A stretch of DNA of 64,000 bases from Corynebacterium pollutisoli (GTDB lineage Bacteria; Actinomycetota; Actinomycetes; Mycobacteriales; Mycobacteriaceae). The stretch's first letter is position 1; the number at the start of each line of letters is the position of its first letter. The stretch covers positions 88,264-152,263 of the forward strand of contig NZ_FXAR01000008.1 in the NCBI RefSeq assembly GCF_900177745.1. Direction: 5' to 3'. This document shows positions 26,999-35,958 of the stretch, one piece after another. Position numbers and translations under genes: made by a program. Below the pieces are notes generated by a model. That model saw nothing but the letters and a program-made list of their open reading frames with translations, was not told the DNA's origin and did no database searches.

Positions 26999-28399
26999 AT
27001 GACCGAGCAGGAATTCCGCATCGAACACGACACCATGGGTGAGGTCAAGGTCCCGGTGAACGCACTGTGGCAGGCCCAGACCCAGCGTGCCGTGGAGAAC
27101 TTCCCGATCTCCGGCCGCGGCCTCGAGTCCGCCCAGATCCGCGCCATGGGTCTGCTGAAGGCCGCCTGCGCCATCGTCAACAAGGAGCGTGGCCTTCTTC
27201 CGGCCGAGCAGGCCGACGCCATCGTCGCCGCCGCCAAGGAGATCGCCGACAGCCAGCACGACGCCGAGTTCCCGATCGATGTCTTCCAGACCGGTTCCGG
27301 TACCTCGTCCAACATGAACACCAACGAGGTCATCGCGTCCATCGCCAAGCGCAACGGCGTCGAGGTCCACCCGAACGACCACGTCAACATGGGTCAGTCC
27401 TCCAACGACACCTTCCCGACCGCCACTCACGTCGCCGCCACCGAGGCCGCCGTCAACGACCTCATCCCGGGCCTCAAGGTCCTCCACGAGTCCCTGGCCA
27501 AGAAGGCCGTGGAGTGGAAGGAGATCGTCAAGTCCGGTCGTACCCACCTCATGGACGCCGTCCCGGTCACCCTGGGCCAGGAGTTCGGTGGCTACGCCCG
27601 CCAGATCGAGCTGGGCATCGAGCGCATCGAGGCCACCGTCGAGCGTCTCGGCGAGCTGCCGATCGGCGGCACCGCCGTCGGTACCGGCCTCAACACCCCG
27701 GCCGACTTCGGCGCGAAGGTCACCGAGGAGCTCAAGACCCTCACCGGTGTCCAGGAGCTGTCCGAGGCCAAGAACCACTTCGAGGCGCAGGCCAACCGCG
27801 ACGCCCTCGTCGAGTTCTCCGGCGCGATGCGCGTCGTGGCCGTCTCCCTGTACAAGATCGCGAACGACATCCGCCTCATGGGCTCCGGCCCGCTGACCGG
27901 TTTCGCCGAGATCCACCTGCCGGACCTGCAGCCGGGCTCCTCCATCATGCCGGGCAAGGTCAACCCGGTCCTGTGTGAGACCGCCACCCAGGTCTCCGCC
28001 CAGGTCATCGGCAACGACGCCGCCGTCGCCTTCGCCGGTACCCAGGGCCAGTTCGAGCTCAACGTCTTCATCCCGGTCATGGCCCGCAACGTGCTGGAGT
28101 CCTCCCGCCTGCTGGCCAACACCGCCCGCGTCTTCGCGGAGCGTCTCGTCGACGGCATCGAGCCGAACGAGGAGCGCATGAAGACCCTGGCCGAGTCCTC
28201 CCCGTCCATCGTCACCCCGCTGAACTCGGCGATCGGTTACGAGAACGCCGCCAAGGTCGCCAAGACCGCTCTGGCCGAGGGCAAGACCATCCGCCAGACC
28301 GTCATCGACATGGGCTTCGTCGACGGTGACAAGCTCACCGAGGAGGAGCTGGACAAGCGCCTCGACGTCCTCGCGATGGCCAACACCGACCGCGACTAG
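26999..28399 (+). CDS. fumC: Class II fumarate hydratase
   Basis: 466 aa. TCA-cycle enzyme interconverting fumarate and malate, iron-independent. The superfamily signature [11 protein letters not shown] is near 315-325; the [11 protein letters not shown] catalytic segment and [14 protein letters not shown] are present. AAGGTGG precedes the ATG at 26999. An ideal terminator follows. It lies next to glpX as in mycobacteria (Rv1098c/Rv1099c). Confidence 0.95.
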   Translation: MTEQEFRIEHDTMGEVKVPVNALWQAQTQRAVENFPISGRGLESAQIRAMGLLKAACAIVNKERGLLPAEQADAIVAAAKEIADSQHDAEFPIDVFQTGSGTSSNMNTNEVIASIAKRNGVEVHPNDHVNMGQSSNDTFPTATHVAATEAAVNDLIPGLKVLHESLAKKAVEWKEIVKSGRTHLMDAVPVTLGQEFGGYARQIELGIERIEATVERLGELPIGGTAVGTGLNTPADFGAKVTEELKTLTGVQELSEAKNHFEAQANRDALVEFSGAMRVVAVSLYKIANDIRLMGSGPLTGFAEIHLPDLQPGSSIMPGKVNPVLCETATQVSAQVIGNDAAVAFAGTQGQFELNVFIPVMARNVLESSRLLANTARVFAERLVDGIEPNEERMKTLAESSPSIVTPLNSAIGYENAAKVAKTALAEGKTIRQTVIDMGFVDGDKLTEEELDKRLDVLAMANTDRD

Positions 28400-28411
28400 T
28401 CGCCCGCTTCC

Positions 28412-28450
28412 CGACGCCCCGTCAGCCCCACCCGGGCCGGCGGGGCGTCG
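28412..28450 (+). terminator. Terminator of fumC
   Basis: CGACGCCCCG (28412-28421) and CGGGGCGTCG (28441-28450) form a perfect 10-base stem; the 19-base loop contains further GC pairs. The CGGGGCGTCG arm resembles the left half of the dispersed GGGGGCGTCGATAAGC motif. No U run follows. Confidence 0.65.
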
Positions 28451-28486
28451 CCGCGTCTGCTGCCGTCCCACCGCTCCCCGCCCCGG

Positions 28487-28554
28487 CGAATTCACGCGGT
28501 CGAATTCACCCTGCCCCGGGGCTCCGGGGCAGTCCTTTCGACGGGGTGAATTCG
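28487..28554. repeat. Nested inverted repeat with three GAATTCAC-type units
   Basis: CGAATTCACCC (28501-28511) and GGGTGAATTCG (28544-28554) form a perfect 11-base inverted repeat around an inner hairpin CTGCCCC/GGGGCAG (28511-28517/28526-28532). Another GCGAATTCACGCG lies just upstream at 28487. The element fills the gap between fumC and the DUF2871 gene. It is unlike the surrounding sequence and may be an intergenic repeat or an operator. Confidence 0.5.
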
Positions 28555-28671
28555 CCGCGGCCCCGAGGGGTACATGGATCGGTTGATTCGCGCCCGTCGG
28601 CTGGGCTCCCCCGCGCTCCCCGGCCTAGGGTGGAATTGTATTCATCCTCTAGACGTGGGACGTTATTGTTC

Positions 28672-29142
28672 GTGAAGACCCTGTACAACCTGGCGCTGAC
28701 CTGGCTCATCCTCGGCCTGGTGGCCGGCGTGTTCTACCGCGAGTGGACGAAGTTCGCCGGGTTCACCGGCGACACGCAGCTGTCGACGATGCACACCCAC
28801 ATGCTCACCCTCGGTGTCATCGTGCACCTGGTGCTGCTGGCCCTCGACCGCGGTTTCGCGCTCACCGGGCACAAGCTGTTCACCGGGGCGATCTGGGTGT
28901 ACAACGGCGGCCTGGCGCTGACGGTGACGCTCATGACGGTGCGTGGCCTGCTGCAGGTCGACGGCGGTGAGCCGCCGCTCCCGGACGCCGCGATCTCCGG
29001 TATGGCGGGCCTCGGCCACATCATCATGGCCCTCGGGCTGGCCCTGCTGTTCAAGGTCCTCTCGGACCGGATCAACCGGGTGTCGGTGGCGGAGCGTCAG
29101 AACCCGGGGTCGCCGTCGGCGGCCATGAGCTCGAGCAGGTAG
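28672..29142 (+). CDS. DUF2871 membrane protein
   Basis: 156 aa with four helices: TLYNLALTWLILGLVAGVFY, MLTLGVIVHLVLLALDRGF, WVYNGGLALTVTLMTVRGLL and MAGLGHIIMALGLALLFKVL. Histidines in MHTHML and GHIIM lie at helix edges as in the family, hinting at haem or metal binding, unproven. GTG at 28672 is the start closest to a purine-rich stretch; none is good. The last 46 bases overlap the convergent gene at 29097, so the true tail after KVLSDRINRVS is uncertain. Confidence 0.7.
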   Translation: MKTLYNLALTWLILGLVAGVFYREWTKFAGFTGDTQLSTMHTHMLTLGVIVHLVLLALDRGFALTGHKLFTGAIWVYNGGLALTVTLMTVRGLLQVDGGEPPLPDAAISGMAGLGHIIMALGLALLFKVLSDRINRVSVAERQNPGSPSAAMSSSR

Positions 29143-30074
29143 GGCGTCGGGGTGATCTTCAGTTCGCGGGCCTCCTGATCGAAGGAGGTCAGCGTGGTCA
29201 CCTCGCCCTCGTGCCACATGTGCAGCAGCGGGGAGACCGCGTGCGCCCCGTCGACCGCCACCTGCGCGGCGACGGGGGCCAGTCGTCCCAGACCCTCGAG
29301 GAGGTCCTCGCCGGTGCTGATCTCGCGGACGAGCAGGATGTGGCGGGTGGGCATGGCGAACAGGACGCCGCGGGAGTGGTCGAGGTCGGGGGCCCAGGCG
29401 TCGAGAAGCTCGGGGAAGAGCACGGGGCCGGTGGCCATGTAGTAGCTGCCGGACTCGAAGGAACGGAAGCGGGCTCCGGGATGGTCCTCGGAGCCGGGGT
29501 GGAGCTGGGCGTGGGGGTCGATGCCGAGCAGTTCGGTGCGCAGGTTGTTGCGGGCGGCGCGCACGAGCGTGTCGACGTCGTCGTGCTCCCGCAGCCGGTC
29601 CAGCGGCATCGTCTGGATGGTGTGCTCGGTGTCGAGGACGAGGGTGACCACCGTGTCGTCGGTGAAGCCGTGCAGGGTGGCGGAGGTGATGATCTCCTCC
29701 TCCTCGGGCACGAGGTGGGTGGTGGGGGCCACGCGCAGGCGCAGCCCGGCGTAGAGGTTGGCGGTGGTGAGGGTGTCTGAGGGCTCCCCGCCGAGCACGG
29801 AGGAGACGAAGGCGCGGGCCATGGAGCGCGGGGCCTTGGGGTGCTGGGAGGCGGCGACGTCGCCGATGAGGTTCTCCAGGTTGACGGTGACCCGGCCCTG
29901 GCGCGGGTGCTGGATGATGGCGTGCCGCCCGTCGTACCGCACGGTCGCACCCTTCTCGGCGAGGGAGCGGCGCAGCGCCGCACGCAGTTCCCCGGCCTGG
30001 CCCCTGGTGAGCCCGGGGAAGTGCAGGTCGGGGCGGTTCCGGTCACGGAAGCGGCGTAGTCGGCGGAGAATCAT
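29097..30074 (-). CDS. Uncharacterised 325-aa soluble protein
   Basis: No signal or membrane segment. It begins with a basic helix (MILRRLRRFRDRNRPDLHFP) and continues as an alpha/beta protein: VTVNLENLIGDVAAS, LRLRVAPTTHLVPEEEEII, VLFAMPTRHILLVREI, and a final EARELKITPTPYLLELMA. The layout faintly recalls DUF1444 (YtpQ) proteins but I would not assign it. The start ATG at 30074 lies 72 bases from the divergent TetR gene, so the TetR operators could affect it as well. Confidence 0.6.
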   Translation of the reverse strand: MILRRLRRFRDRNRPDLHFPGLTRGQAGELRAALRRSLAEKGATVRYDGRHAIIQHPRQGRVTVNLENLIGDVAASQHPKAPRSMARAFVSSVLGGEPSDTLTTANLYAGLRLRVAPTTHLVPEEEEIITSATLHGFTDDTVVTLVLDTEHTIQTMPLDRLREHDDVDTLVRAARNNLRTELLGIDPHAQLHPGSEDHPGARFRSFESGSYYMATGPVLFPELLDAWAPDLDHSRGVLFAMPTRHILLVREISTGEDLLEGLGRLAPVAAQVAVDGAHAVSPLLHMWHEGEVTTLTSFDQEARELKITPTPYLLELMAADGDPGF

Positions 30075-30102
30075 TGCCCACGAGACTACCGCAAGACAGA
30101 TC

Positions 30103-30142
30103 TGCACTTGAGTGCAAACGTGCACCCGGTGTAAAGTTGCAC
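30103..30142 (+). promoter_or_regulatory. Array of TGCAC half-sites: TetR operator
   Basis: Five half-sites alternate in 40 bases: TGCAC (30103), GTGCA (30112), TGCAC (30121), GTGTA (30129), TGCAC (30138). They form GTGCA-AACG-TGCAC (30112-30125) and GTGTA-AAGT-TGCAC (30129-30142), with centres 17 bases apart, plus an overlapping TGCAC-TTGA-GTGCA. The array ends three bases before the TetR start, an ideal place for self-repression of the TetR-efflux operon. Confidence 0.7.
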
Positions 30143-30145
30143 GGC

Positions 30146-30799
30146 GTGAACGACACCACCCCCCTGCGCGAACGCAAACGACTGGCCACCCGCCGCCGGA
30201 TCGAGGATGCGGCGACCGCGCTCGTCGAGAAGCACGGCTTCGACCACGTCACCGTCGAGGACATCTGCCGCGACGCCGAGATCTCCCGGCGCACCTTCTT
30301 CAACTACATGGAGTCCAAGGACGAGGCCATCCTCGGTGCTCCCCCGCTCGCCCTCAACGAGGCGCGGCAGGCGGAGTTCATCGGGACTCCCTCGGACAAC
30401 CTGGTGAGGTCCGCCCTCGTCCACATCGCCGCCACCCACGAGGAGGCCGAGATCGAGGACATCGAGGCGGGTATCGACGCCGCGCACATCGCCACCGTCC
30501 GCCAGCGCCGGCACCGCATCGTCTCCGCCGAACCCTCCGTGGCGCTCATGTCGATCAACCGGTTCCGGGAGCAGTCGACGCTCATGCACGGGCTCGTCGT
30601 CAAGCATCTCGAACAACACCCCGGGGACCGCCGACTCCCCGACCACCCCCTGCCCGTCGAGGCGGCGATGATCGCGGGACTCATCCGCGAATCCGTGTGG
30701 ATGCACATGCACCGCCTCACCCACTGCCCGGACAGCGACACGACCCTGCCGGAGACCGGCGCGATCCTCACCACCCTGACGAAGGAGCTGACATGGTGA
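30146..30799 (+). CDS. TetR-family repressor of the adjacent efflux gene
   Basis: 217 aa. The N-terminal HTH (RIEDAATALVEKHGFDHVTVEDICRDAEISRRTFFNYMESKDE) is textbook TetR. The C-terminal ligand domain (100-217) is variable, with a Trp/Met/His-rich WMHMHRLTHCP end. Its stop overlaps the start of the MFS gene, so the two form one operon. The GTG at 30146 directly follows the TGCAC operator array. Likely released by a toxic compound exported by the MFS pump. Confidence 0.88.
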   Translation: MNDTTPLRERKRLATRRRIEDAATALVEKHGFDHVTVEDICRDAEISRRTFFNYMESKDEAILGAPPLALNEARQAEFIGTPSDNLVRSALVHIAATHEEAEIEDIEAGIDAAHIATVRQRRHRIVSAEPSVALMSINRFREQSTLMHGLVVKHLEQHPGDRRLPDHPLPVEAAMIAGLIRESVWMHMHRLTHCPDSDTTLPETGAILTTLTKELTW

Positions 30800-32355
30800 C
30801 CACCACCCCGCCTGCCACCCAGGCCCCGGCCCAGGCACCCCGCCTCGGGCTGATCTTCGCCGCGCTGCTCACCACCATGCTCATGAGCTCGCTGGGGCAG
30901 ATGATCTTCTCCACCGCCATGCCGACCATCGTCGGCGAACTCGGCGGCGTCAACCACATGAGCTGGCTCATCTCCGGCTTCATGGTGACCATGACCATCG
31001 CCATGCCCATCTTCGGCAAGATCGGCGACATGGTGGGCCGCAAGTGGCTCTACCTCTTCGGCATCGCCACCTTCATCGTCGGATCCACCCTCGGCGGCTT
31101 CGCCCAGTCGATGGAGGTGCTCATCCTGGCGCGCGCCATCCAGGGCTTCGGCGCCGGCGGCATGATGGTCACCTCGCAGGCCATCGTCGCGGAGGTCGTC
31201 TCCGCCCGCGAGCGCGGAAAATTCATGGGCATCATGGGCGCCACCTTCGGTCTCAGCTCCGTTCTCGGCCCGGTGCTCGGCGGCTGGTTCACCGACGGCC
31301 CCGGCTGGCGTTGGGGCCTGTGGATCAACATCCCGCTGGGCATCCTCGCCTTCACCACCTCCCTGCTCGTCCTGCGCCTGCGCCGCGGCCGCGCCACCGG
31401 CCGATTCGACTGGCTGGGCACCCTCCTGCTCACCGTCACCACGGCGTCGCTCGTGCTCTTCACGACGTGGGGCGGGCTCGAGTACCCGTGGGGCCACCCG
31501 ATCATCCTCTCCCTCATCGCCACGACCGTCATCGGTGCCGCCCTCTTCGTCGTGGTGGAACTGCGCGCCACGAACCCGCTCATCCCCATGGAGCTGTTCC
31601 GCAACCGCAACATGGTGCTCACCACTGCGGCCGGCACCGTCATGGGCCTGGCCATGATCGGCGCCCTCGGCTACCTCCCCACCTACCTGCAGATGGTGCA
31701 CACCCTGACCCCCACCAACGCGGGCCTCATGATGATCCCCATGATGGTCGGCATGATCGGCACCTCCTCGGTCTCCGGCGCGCTCATCTCCCGCCACGGA
31801 AACTACAAGTGGTACCCGATCGCGGGCATGGCCGTCATCTCCCTGGCGCTGTTCCTGCTCTCCCGCCTCACCGTGGAGACCACCCTCGTACAGCTCGGCG
31901 TGCTCTTCTTCGTGTTCGGCTTCGGACTCGGCCTGGTTATGCAGGTCCTCGTGCTCATCGTGCAGAACTCCTTCCCCATCGCCATGGTGGGCACCGCCAC
32001 CGCGTCGAACAACTTCTTCCGCCAGATCGGCTCCTCCCTCGGCGCCTCACTGGTGGGCTCCATGTTCATCCACAACCTGCAGGGCAACCTCTCCGAGCGA
32101 CTGCCGGAGACGTTCGCCACGATGGGCCCCCAGGGTGAGGCCTACGCGGAGGCCTTCTCCGAGGGCGGCGGCGCCGCGAACTCACTGACCCCCGCCTCCG
32201 TCGTCCAGCTGCCCGAAACCATCCGCGAGGTCATCCTCTCCAGTTACAATGACGGCCTCACCCCCGTCTTCCTGCTCATGGTGCCGCTCACAGTCTTCGC
32301 CCTGCTGCTGCTCCTGCCTGTGCGGGAGGACAAACTCAAGGAGACGATCGCGTAG
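30793..32355 (+). CDS. MFS multidrug efflux transporter, DHA2 (14-TM) type
   Basis: 520 aa. Motif A GKIGDMVGRKWLYLFG lies after helix 2 and motif C (GATFGLSSVLGPVLGGWFTD) in helix 5. Fourteen hydrophobic segments fit the DHA2/EmrB-QacA group. It exports drugs by proton antiport in the inner membrane. The ATG overlaps the TetR stop and AAGGAG precedes it. A 55-residue polar insertion near 430-470 (LSERLPETFATMGPQ) should be extracellular. Confidence 0.88.
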   Translation: MVTTTPPATQAPAQAPRLGLIFAALLTTMLMSSLGQMIFSTAMPTIVGELGGVNHMSWLISGFMVTMTIAMPIFGKIGDMVGRKWLYLFGIATFIVGSTLGGFAQSMEVLILARAIQGFGAGGMMVTSQAIVAEVVSARERGKFMGIMGATFGLSSVLGPVLGGWFTDGPGWRWGLWINIPLGILAFTTSLLVLRLRRGRATGRFDWLGTLLLTVTTASLVLFTTWGGLEYPWGHPIILSLIATTVIGAALFVVVELRATNPLIPMELFRNRNMVLTTAAGTVMGLAMIGALGYLPTYLQMVHTLTPTNAGLMMIPMMVGMIGTSSVSGALISRHGNYKWYPIAGMAVISLALFLLSRLTVETTLVQLGVLFFVFGFGLGLVMQVLVLIVQNSFPIAMVGTATASNNFFRQIGSSLGASLVGSMFIHNLQGNLSERLPETFATMGPQGEAYAEAFSEGGGAANSLTPASVVQLPETIREVILSSYNDGLTPVFLLMVPLTVFALLLLLPVREDKLKETIA

Positions 32356-32358
32356 CCC

Positions 32359-32604
32359 GTGCGCCCCAAGGTCCTGCCGGTCGTCGTCGCCGTCGCCGCC
32401 TTCCCCCTCGGCACAGCGGCACCGGAGGGCTGGACGCTGGAGGACAACGGGGAGGACGGGGCGTCGATAAGCGGATCGTCGTGACAGTCACGCTGCACGA
32501 CCGGCCCGCCACCCACCACTTCCGCACCTCCGAGATCGACGCCGCGGAAGTGGCCGACCTGGAGCCGGGGCGCATCGCAACGGGGACGCCCACGGCCCAC
32601 GGGG
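32359..32604 (+). pseudogene. Possible gene remnant downstream of the MFS gene
   Basis: Two short frames look protein-like. GTG at 32359 opens 41 codons (KVLPVVVAVAAFPLGTAAPE) resembling the start of an exported protein. A second frame from 32481 (TVTLHDRPATHHFRTSEIDAAEVADLEPG) continues until it runs antisense to the next gene. A frameshifted, 3'-truncated gene would explain both. The first frame contains the 10-mer at 32463. No family recognised. Confidence 0.25.
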
Positions 32605-32613
32605 CCCGATCAC

Positions 32614-33141
32614 CTACTCGCCCGGCTTGGGCAGCAGCTTCTCGTAGACGTCGGTGTCGCGCCACTGGCCGGCGAGCTCACCGTAGGTCATCTTCGCCAG
32701 GTGGCGGAAGGTGCCCACCTTCTCGAAGCCGCGCGACCTGTGCAGCCCCGCCGACCCCTCGTTCTCCGGGAACACCCACGCGTGGATACCCCACTTGTGC
32801 AGGGACTGGCACACCTCGATGAGCTTGTCCAGCAGCGCGCCCGCGACACCCCGGCCGGCGGCGTCGGGGTGGATGTAGATAGAGTTCTCCACCACGCCGT
32901 GGAACACGGAGCGGGAGGAGATGGGGGCGGCGGCGACCCAGCCGAGGAGCTTCTCCGGGTCCTCCTTATCGACGGCCACGAACACGGTCTCGAGGATCTT
33001 GGCGCGGGAGAACTGCTCCCACGTGGGCGCCTCCGTCTCGTACGTGGCGTGCCCGGATTCGAGTCCCATCTCGTAGATGGACCGGACCTGAGGGTAGTCC
33101 TCAGGACGGATGGGTCGGAGCGTGAAGGTCGCGTCAGCCAT
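32614..33141 (-). CDS. GNAT acetyltransferase, phosphinothricin acetyltransferase-like
   Basis: 175 aa. The fold is complete: TLRPIRPEDYPQVRSIYEMGL, HATYETEAPTW (the substrate loop of Pat/YncA-type enzymes), SIYIHPDAAGRGVAGALLDKL (acetyl-CoA loop RGVAG) and GLHRSRGFEKVGTFRHLAKM. Members acetylate the amino group of methionine sulfoximine, phosphinothricin or amino-acid analogues. Exact substrate unknown. It starts at the ATG at 33141, downstream of the phoH2 terminator. Confidence 0.8.
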   Translation of the reverse strand: MADATFTLRPIRPEDYPQVRSIYEMGLESGHATYETEAPTWEQFSRAKILETVFVAVDKEDPEKLLGWVAAAPISSRSVFHGVVENSIYIHPDAAGRGVAGALLDKLIEVCQSLHKWGIHAWVFPENEGSAGLHRSRGFEKVGTFRHLAKMTYGELAGQWRDTDVYEKLLPKPGE

Positions 33142-33168
33142 GCCGGATATTGTCTCCCACGTCAGCGA

Positions 33169-33199
33169 GGGCCCGCAAACGGAAGACGTCCGCGGGCCC
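33169..33199 (-). terminator. Terminator of phoH2
   Basis: GGGCCCGC (33169-33176) and GCGGGCCC (33192-33199) make a perfect 8-base stem with GGA/TCC pairing in the loop. It follows the phoH2 stop on the minus strand and precedes the GNAT gene. No U run. Confidence 0.6.
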
Positions 33200-33214
33200 G
33201 GTGCCCGGTTCGGG

Positions 33215-34588
33215 TTACTGCCCGTCCTCGAGCAGGTCGGTGACCAGTTCCGCGATGGCGGAACGCTCGGAGCGCTGCAGGGTGATGTGGGCGAAGAGCT
33301 CGTGGTCCTTGAGCTTCTCGATCACCGCCTGCACGCCGTCGTGGCGTCCGACGCGCAGGTTGTCACGCTGGGCGACGTCGTGGGTGAGCACGACGCGGGA
33401 GCCGCGGCCCAGTCGCGAGAGCACGGTGAGCAGCACGTTGCGCTCCAGCGACTGCGCCTCGTCGACGATGACGAAGGAGTCGTGCAGCGAGCGGCCCCGG
33501 ATGTGGGTGAGCGGGAGCACCTCGATGAGGTCACGCGCCTGGATCTCCTCCATGACGTTGTCGGAGACCAGCCCGTCGAGGGTGTCGAACACGGCCTGCG
33601 CCCACGGGTTCATCTTCTCGGTCTCCGAGCCGGGGAGGTAGCCGAGGTTCTGCCCGCCGACGGCGTAGAGGGGGCGGAAGACGACGATGCGGCGGTGCTC
33701 GTTGCGCTCGAGCACGGCCTCCAGCCCGGCGCACAGCGCCAGCGCCGACTTGCCGGTGCCCGCGCGGCCGCCGATGGAGACGATGCCGACGTGGTCGTCC
33801 AGCAGCAGGTCGAGGGCGATGCGCTGCTCCGCGGAGCGCCCCTGCAGCCCGAAGGCGTGCTGGTCGCCGCGGACGAGGCGGATCGCGCCGTCGGCGGTGA
33901 GACGGCCCAGCGCCGACTGGGTGGAGGTGGTCAGCGTGATGCCGCAGTGGACGGGCAACTCGGCGACGAAGTCCCCGGCGTCGGTGGTGGCCGCGTCGTC
34001 GAGCGTGACCTCGCCCTCCCGGTAGAGACGGTCGACGGTGTCGGCGTCGGTGTGGACGGTGGCCATGCCGGTGTACCCGGTGAGCACGACGTCCTGGGCG
34101 TGGTACTCGTCCGCGTCCAGGCCCACGGCGCCGGCCTTGACGCGCAGCGGCACGTCCTTGGTGACCAGCGTCGTGTCATGCCCCTCGCGCTGCAGGTTGA
34201 GCGCGCAGGCGAGGATGCGGTGATCGCCCTCGGTGCCCCGGAAGGCGGACGGCAGCTGCGACTGGTCCTGGTGGTTGAGCTCGACGCGGAGGGTGCCGCC
34301 GTCGACATTGACGGGCACCGGCTGGTCAAGGCGCTCGTACGTGGAGCGCAGGTCCTCGAGCATCCGCAGGGCCTGGCGGGCGAACCAGCCGAGCTCCGGG
34401 TGGTGACGCTTGGCCTCCAGCTCCGTGATCACCACCACCGGCAGGACGACCTCATGCTCCGCGAACTTGCGCAGTGCCCAGGGATCGGACAGCAGCACGG
34501 AGGTGTCGATGACGTAGGTGCGGGTGATGACGTCCCGGCGCGTGTCCAGCTCGTGCGCGGGAAGGTGGGTGGTGATCGGCTCGGTCAT
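33215..34588 (-). CDS. phoH2: PhoH2-type protein (PIN domain plus PhoH ATPase)
   Basis: 457 aa. Residues 20-165 are a PIN RNase domain: [13 protein letters not shown] (first Asp), [35 protein letters not shown]. Residues 240-450 are a PhoH P-loop ATPase: Walker [20 protein letters not shown] and Walker [15 protein letters not shown]. Such fusions are reported as ATP-dependent RNA helicase/RNases. All four PIN acidic residues look present. The gene lies between glyA and fumC as Rv1095 does. The 238-base upstream region is unusually long and AT-rich in places. Confidence 0.92.
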   Translation of the reverse strand: MTEPITTHLPAHELDTRRDVITRTYVIDTSVLLSDPWALRKFAEHEVVLPVVVITELEAKRHHPELGWFARQALRMLEDLRSTYERLDQPVPVNVDGGTLRVELNHQDQSQLPSAFRGTEGDHRILACALNLQREGHDTTLVTKDVPLRVKAGAVGLDADEYHAQDVVLTGYTGMATVHTDADTVDRLYREGEVTLDDAATTDAGDFVAELPVHCGITLTTSTQSALGRLTADGAIRLVRGDQHAFGLQGRSAEQRIALDLLLDDHVGIVSIGGRAGTGKSALALCAGLEAVLERNEHRRIVVFRPLYAVGGQNLGYLPGSETEKMNPWAQAVFDTLDGLVSDNVMEEIQARDLIEVLPLTHIRGRSLHDSFVIVDEAQSLERNVLLTVLSRLGRGSRVVLTHDVAQRDNLRVGRHDGVQAVIEKLKDHELFAHITLQRSERSAIAELVTDLLEDGQ

Positions 34589-34826
34589 GGCAGGCTCCCC
34601 AGGTGCCGGGGATCCGGGTACCCGGTTCCCCAGCTCTCCAGTCGATCCTTGGTGGCGCCTCCCGCCGTGCCGGTACCAGCGCGACGGACGCGGGCCGGGT
34701 GGCGGGTGAGGGCTGGTACGTTGTGCCGCCCGGTTGCCCCGAATCTAACGCGGTCAGGTGGAAATTACATGGGTGAAAGATTAAATCTTGGTGACGTTGT
34801 CTACACCTTCACCTGAGGCTTCATGC
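34589..34826. other. Intergenic region upstream of phoH2 with a palindrome and a mini-ORF
   Basis: 238 bases. On the minus strand TTAGAT (34742-34747) is a candidate -10 for phoH2, giving a 5' UTR of about 140 bases. AAGATTAAATCTT (34777-34789) is a perfect 13-base palindrome. On the plus strand an ATG at 34769 opens a 15-codon frame (MGERLNLGDVVYTFT) ending at 34816. GGTGAA and TTCACC (34773 and 34808) flank this. No established RNA family fits. Confidence 0.4.
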
Positions 34827-35483
34827 TTATCGACGCCGCCGGGACCGCTGCTTCTTCGCCGGCTGCGGCTTCTTCTCCGCGCGGCGCTGCTGCTTTGCCA
34901 GCGCCTTCTCCCGCGCGCTGCGCTTCGGCGCAGCCTGCCGGGAGGAGTTCGGCGTGCGCCCCTTGGCGATGCCGACGAAGTCCTGGATCGCCTCCGAATC
35001 GTCGTCCCTGCGCCACACCAGGGCGATCTCCGTGCCGGGGACGTCCCCCGTGTAGTCGCGGTGCTCGATCTGCCGGCGGGACAGCACCTTGATGAGGGGG
35101 CGCGGGGCGATGAGCACACCGACGTTCGCGGCCACCACCTGCAGCCCTGCGCGCACCTCCTCGACGTCGACCTCGCCGGACCCCGGGGTGGCGTAGTTGA
35201 CGATCTCCCCCTCGATGTCCTCCGGCCCGATCGTGTCGAGCAGCGTGAGTTCGTGGTCCTTCGGCACCGCGATGCCCCGGGCCTCCGGGTAGAGGACGAC
35301 GACGTGGTGCTCCGCGGTGACGCGGGCGTCGGGAAGCCGGACGAGGGCGAGGTCGGCGCGGGCGTCGAGAAGCTCGGCGAACGGATCGGCCGAATCCGTC
35401 ACGGACAGACGGTGCGTGGTGCGGTCGCGGAAGCGGGTGAACCACTTGTCGGGTTCGGTGCCGGTGACGAAGCTCAGGCGCAT
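34827..35483 (-). CDS. LysR-type substrate-binding domain protein lacking the DNA-binding domain
   Basis: 218 aa. Residues 1-155 read as the periplasmic-binding-like effector domain of LysR regulators (MRLSFVTGTEPDKWFTRF, LLDARADLALVRLPD, VVLYPEARGIAVPKDHEL, ALVWRRDDDSEAIQDFVGIA). No N-terminal HTH is present. A Lys/Arg-rich tail of 45 residues ends RRRR and may bind nucleic acid. The TAA stop lies inside the dispersed 10-mer (34825-34834). Divergent from the DUF5997 gene with 24 bases between. Confidence 0.8.
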   Translation of the reverse strand: MRLSFVTGTEPDKWFTRFRDRTTHRLSVTDSADPFAELLDARADLALVRLPDARVTAEHHVVVLYPEARGIAVPKDHELTLLDTIGPEDIEGEIVNYATPGSGEVDVEEVRAGLQVVAANVGVLIAPRPLIKVLSRRQIEHRDYTGDVPGTEIALVWRRDDDSEAIQDFVGIAKGRTPNSSRQAAPKRSAREKALAKQQRRAEKKPQPAKKQRSRRRR

Positions 35484-35507
35484 GGGGGTAATGCTACCGT
35501 TGGGGGC

Positions 35508-35885
35508 GTGAATGAAGACTCCGCACGTCAGCCGTCCGGCCGAGCCATGAAGCCGCAGACCGCGGCGAAGAAGCTCGGCATCTACCTGCCCGCCACGCCG
35601 GAGGAGTTCCGGGCCGGCGCCGTGACCCACGCCGAGCTCAAGCAGATGGTGGAGAACCCGCCGGAGTGGCTCGCCGAGCTGCGCCGCACCGGCCCGCACC
35701 CGCGCCCGGTCGTCGCCCAGAAGCTGGGCATCACCATCGCCGCCCTCAAACGCAACGACATGGACAAGCCCCTGACCACCGAGGACATCAAGGCACTCCT
35801 GGCCGATCAGCCCGAGTGGCTGCGTGCCGCCCGCACCGCGCTGGCCGAGGGCCGCGAGACCCCGGATCCCGAATCGGCCGAATAG
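35508..35885 (+). CDS. DUF5997 family protein
   Basis: 125 aa. Its core (MKPQTAAKKLGIYLPATPEEFRAG, ELKQMVENPPEWLAELRRTGPHPRP, VVAQKLGITIAALKRN, TTEDIKALLADQPEWLRAAR) is the actinobacterial DUF5997 pattern. Two segments, AAKKLGIYL and VVAQKLGITIAALKRN, look like short HTH-like or helical hairpins. The GTG at 35508 has TACCGT seven bases upstream, so the mRNA may be leaderless; ATG at 35547 is the alternative. Its constant divergent partner is the LysR-like effector protein, so they may cooperate. Confidence 0.78.
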   Translation: MNEDSARQPSGRAMKPQTAAKKLGIYLPATPEEFRAGAVTHAELKQMVENPPEWLAELRRTGPHPRPVVAQKLGITIAALKRNDMDKPLTTEDIKALLADQPEWLRAARTALAEGRETPDPESAE

Positions 35886-35899
35886 TCGTTCGCACTCCG

Positions 35900-35926
35900 C
35901 ACCCCCGTTCACCCTGAACGGGGGTG
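35900..35926 (+). terminator. Terminator of the DUF5997 gene
   Basis: CACCCCCGTTCA (35900-35911) and TGAACGGGGGTG (35915-35926) form a perfect 12-base stem with a 3-base loop, 14 bases after the DUF5997 stop. Very stable; followed by TCGTCGATT rather than a U run. Confidence 0.8.
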
Positions 35927-35958
35927 TCGTCGATTCCGGCTACCCGACCCGGGGAAAT

